From Chloroflexota bacterium (lineage in GTDB: Bacteria > Chloroflexota > Dehalococcoidia > Dehalococcoidales > RBG-16-60-22): a stretch of DNA of 5,441 nt. A model generated the notes under the pieces. The model was given only the letters and a program-made list of their open reading frames with translations, ran no database searches and had not been told where the DNA came from. Made by a program: the position numbers and the translations under genes. The stretch covers positions 1-5,441 of the forward strand of contig JANYKH010000220.1 in NCBI GenBank assembly GCA_025358235.1, written 5' to 3'. This document shows, in pieces, positions 4,661-5,441 of this stretch (the first letter of the stretch is position 1; every line of letters begins with the position of its first letter).

Positions 4661-5161
4661 TTAAAGGCGCGGATTGTCCGTGCCCGCACTGCCGATTTTT
4701 TTGTCGTTGATTTTATTGTGTTTTAGCTTGGTATTGAGCTTATATTCTGAGCGTCCGATTTCGTCAATACAATATCTGAAAGAGCGATTTTTATCGTCGG
4801 TAGTCATACCATATTGTTTGATACCAATTTTTTCTTTTAATCCATCTTCATGTGTGACGATGAAGGTCAGATCTTCAATTTTTCCACAAGTTCTAATGAT
4901 ATCTTTTTGACCTAGATTCAATTTATCCCGGATCGGCTGGAAATTGTCACTAGCCAACCACCAGCTCACCATTTTGGACATCATTTCTCCGACTTTGCTC
5001 ATCCTATGCTCAGTCATTGACTGCCTATTAATGAGGACCTCTCTCCCTACTTTTTCTGCTTCTAGGACGCCGTCGCGAATCCACCGGTGTATTGTCTGAC
5101 GAGTGACTCCATACTCTTGAACAGCCTGAGAAACCGTTAGGTATTGATCCTTAAGTGCCAT
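4661..5161 (-). CDS. Helix-turn-helix DNA-binding protein (excisionase/MerR-like N-terminal domain), 166 residues
   Basis: The N-terminal domain is a small winged helix of the excisionase/MerR-like (HTH_17) type. YLTVSQAVQEYGVTRQTIHRWI (8-29) is the helix-turn-helix and RDGVLEAEKVGREVLINRQSM (29-49) the wing. Such domains occur in phage excisionases, regulators of mobile elements and antitoxins. The C-terminal part (about 50-166) is charged, not recognised, and longer than in simple excisionases (60-80 residues), so this is more likely a regulator with a second domain. The start is placed at ATG 5161-5159, where the domain begins, with GGGGTG 5 bases upstream. In-frame TTG 5197 and ATG 5188 would add 12 or 9 residues and run through a palindrome at 5182-5195, so they are less likely. 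It is the first gene of an AT-rich two-gene operon. Autoregulation is plausible given the upstream palindromes. Confidence 0.83.
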   Translation of the reverse strand: MALKDQYLTVSQAVQEYGVTRQTIHRWIRDGVLEAEKVGREVLINRQSMTEHRMSKVGEMMSKMVSWWLASDNFQPIRDKLNLGQKDIIRTCGKIEDLTFIVTHEDGLKEKIGIKQYGMTTDDKNRSFRYCIDEIGRSEYKLNTKLKHNKINDKKIGSAGTDNPRL

Positions 5162-5181
5162 TGTAACACCCCATCGTTGAC

Positions 5182-5195
5182 GTATCATAAGATAC
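5182..5195. promoter_or_regulatory. Operator-like palindrome, proximal site
   Basis: GTATCATAAGATAC is an inverted repeat with arms GTATC/GATAC around ATAA; six of seven positions are symmetric when read as a continuous palindrome. It lies 20 bases before the ATG of the helix-turn-helix gene and shares GTAWCATAA with the site at 5219. The AT-rich background makes chance symmetry possible. Confidence 0.5.
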
Positions 5196-5201
5196 AAAAA
5201 C

Positions 5202-5244
5202 TTTATACCAAATAATATGTAACATAATGGTACATAAATGTCAA
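5202..5244 (-). promoter_or_regulatory. Candidate promoter(s) of the AT-rich two-gene operon
   Basis: On the minus strand, TTGACA (5244-5239) is a perfect -35 box, followed after 17 bases by TACATA (5221-5216), a weak -10. A second option is the extended -10 TGGTATAAA, whose TATAAA occupies 5207-5202, without a good -35. Both would start transcription between about 5195 and 5210, upstream of the ATG at 5161. Confidence 0.55.
5218..5234. promoter_or_regulatory. Operator-like palindrome, distal site inside the promoter spacer
   Basis: TGTAACATAATGGTACA is a 17-base palindrome centred on A5226 with one mismatched pair. It overlaps the region between the -35 and -10 of the candidate promoter. 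Together with the site at 5182-5195 it gives two GTAWCATAA sequences 37 bases apart, as expected for a repressor or autoregulator binding on either side of a start point. Confidence 0.5.
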
Positions 5245-5342
5245 GAGTTAACGTAAAAATTAAGAAATAAATAAGTGGGAGTATTCGTTACAATGATTGG
5301 GTATTTCTTGGGAGAACAGTCTAATTGGGCAAAAAGTTTAAC

Positions 5343-5441
5343 CTACCCCAGCTTCACTTCCACCGGCGCGCGCTCAAAGTCGGCGGCGGTCATGAGGGTG
5401 CGGGGCTTCAGCCGTGCCATCGCGGCCACAAAACGGTCCGG
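5343..5441 (-). CDS. C-terminal 32 residues of an unrecognised protein, cut by window edge
   Basis: The minus strand has an open frame from the right edge to TAG at 5345-5343. It encodes 32 residues, with PDRFVAAMARLKPRTL followed by MTAADFERAPVEVKLG. The frame is GC-rich with G or C in nearly all third positions, like fdhD and tatC and unlike the AT-rich block next to it, so it reads as genuine coding sequence of the resident chromosome. Too little is visible to name the product. No clear terminator hairpin follows in 5280-5342. Confidence 0.68.
   Translation of the reverse strand, partial: PDRFVAAMARLKPRTLMTAADFERAPVEVKLG

Larger units (their letters stand above)
4238..5342. other. AT-rich block abutting the selC 3' end, possible acquired element or remnant
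   Basis: Base composition changes from GC-rich (fdhD to selC) to clearly AT-rich immediately after the tRNA CCA, and back to GC-rich at about 5343, where another coding region ends. The block of about 1.1 kb contains a helix-turn-helix gene, a small unrecognised gene and operator-like palindromes, all on the minus strand. selC is a known integration site for genomic islands in enterobacteria. No integrase or transposase gene is present, and no second copy of the tRNA 3' end was seen up to 5441. Acquisition is therefore inferred from position, composition and gene type only. Confidence 0.5.

Noticed and set aside
5262..5342. Search for a second copy of the selC 3' end (attachment-site repeat) at the right end of the AT-rich block
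   Set aside because: Only scattered matches of 6-7 bases such as TGGGAG were seen; nothing resembles the last 15-25 bases of the tRNA, so no attachment site is claimed.
5293..5441. Plus-strand frame starting ATG 5293 with GGGAG 11 bases upstream, open to the right edge
   Set aside because: Its GC-rich half lies opposite the minus-strand frame ending at 5345, which has the better codon pattern (G/C third positions). The plus frame changes composition in mid-gene.
1..5441. CRISPR arrays, transposase or integrase genes, rRNA
   Set aside because: No regularly spaced identical repeats, no transposase or recombinase motifs, and no rRNA-like sequence were seen on either strand.

Overview
The window is a piece of bacterial chromosome of moderately high GC (above 50% by eye) carrying one AT-rich patch. 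The genes present point to an anaerobe that makes a selenocysteine-containing, molybdenum- or tungsten-dependent formate dehydrogenase and exports folded redox enzymes. The sequence does not fix the phylum. Dispersed intergenic palindromes of the kind found here are common in Desulfobacterota, Nitrospirota and Chloroflexota genomes, so any of these would fit; this is inference.

Left part (1-1470, minus strand): an ABC exporter of the LolCDE/MacB/FtsX type. The permease gene (1470 to 229) is followed 4 bases later by the ATPase gene, which starts at a TTG (224) and runs off the left edge. Next comes about 590 bases without a believable gene (1471-2064). It holds a GC-rich perfect hairpin and a mosaic of degenerate palindromic repeats, several ending in ATGACA, and then a candidate promoter facing right.

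Middle part (2065-4237, plus strand): fdhD (sulfurtransferase that activates formate dehydrogenase), tatA (59 residues), tatB-like (88 residues), tatC (247 residues) and selC, the selenocysteine tRNA (anticodon UCA, 94 bases). The first four are tightly spaced, and tatB and tatC overlap by one base. The five genes serve the same kind of client: UGA decoding as Sec, sulfuration of the metal cofactor, and Tat export of the folded holoenzyme. No formate dehydrogenase structural gene is in the window.

Right part (4238-5342): an AT-rich block of about 1.1 kb, starting directly at the 3' end of selC. It carries a two-gene minus-strand operon: a protein with an excisionase/MerR-type helix-turn-helix and an unrecognised C-terminal region, then an unrecognised 124-residue protein with a strong ribosome binding site and a TTG start. 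Two related palindromes flank or overlap the candidate promoter and look like operators. selC is a well-known insertion hotspot for genomic islands, so this block is the best candidate for acquired DNA here, although no integrase and no repeat of the tRNA end is visible. GC-rich coding sequence resumes at 5343 with the last 32 codons of an unrecognised minus-strand gene.
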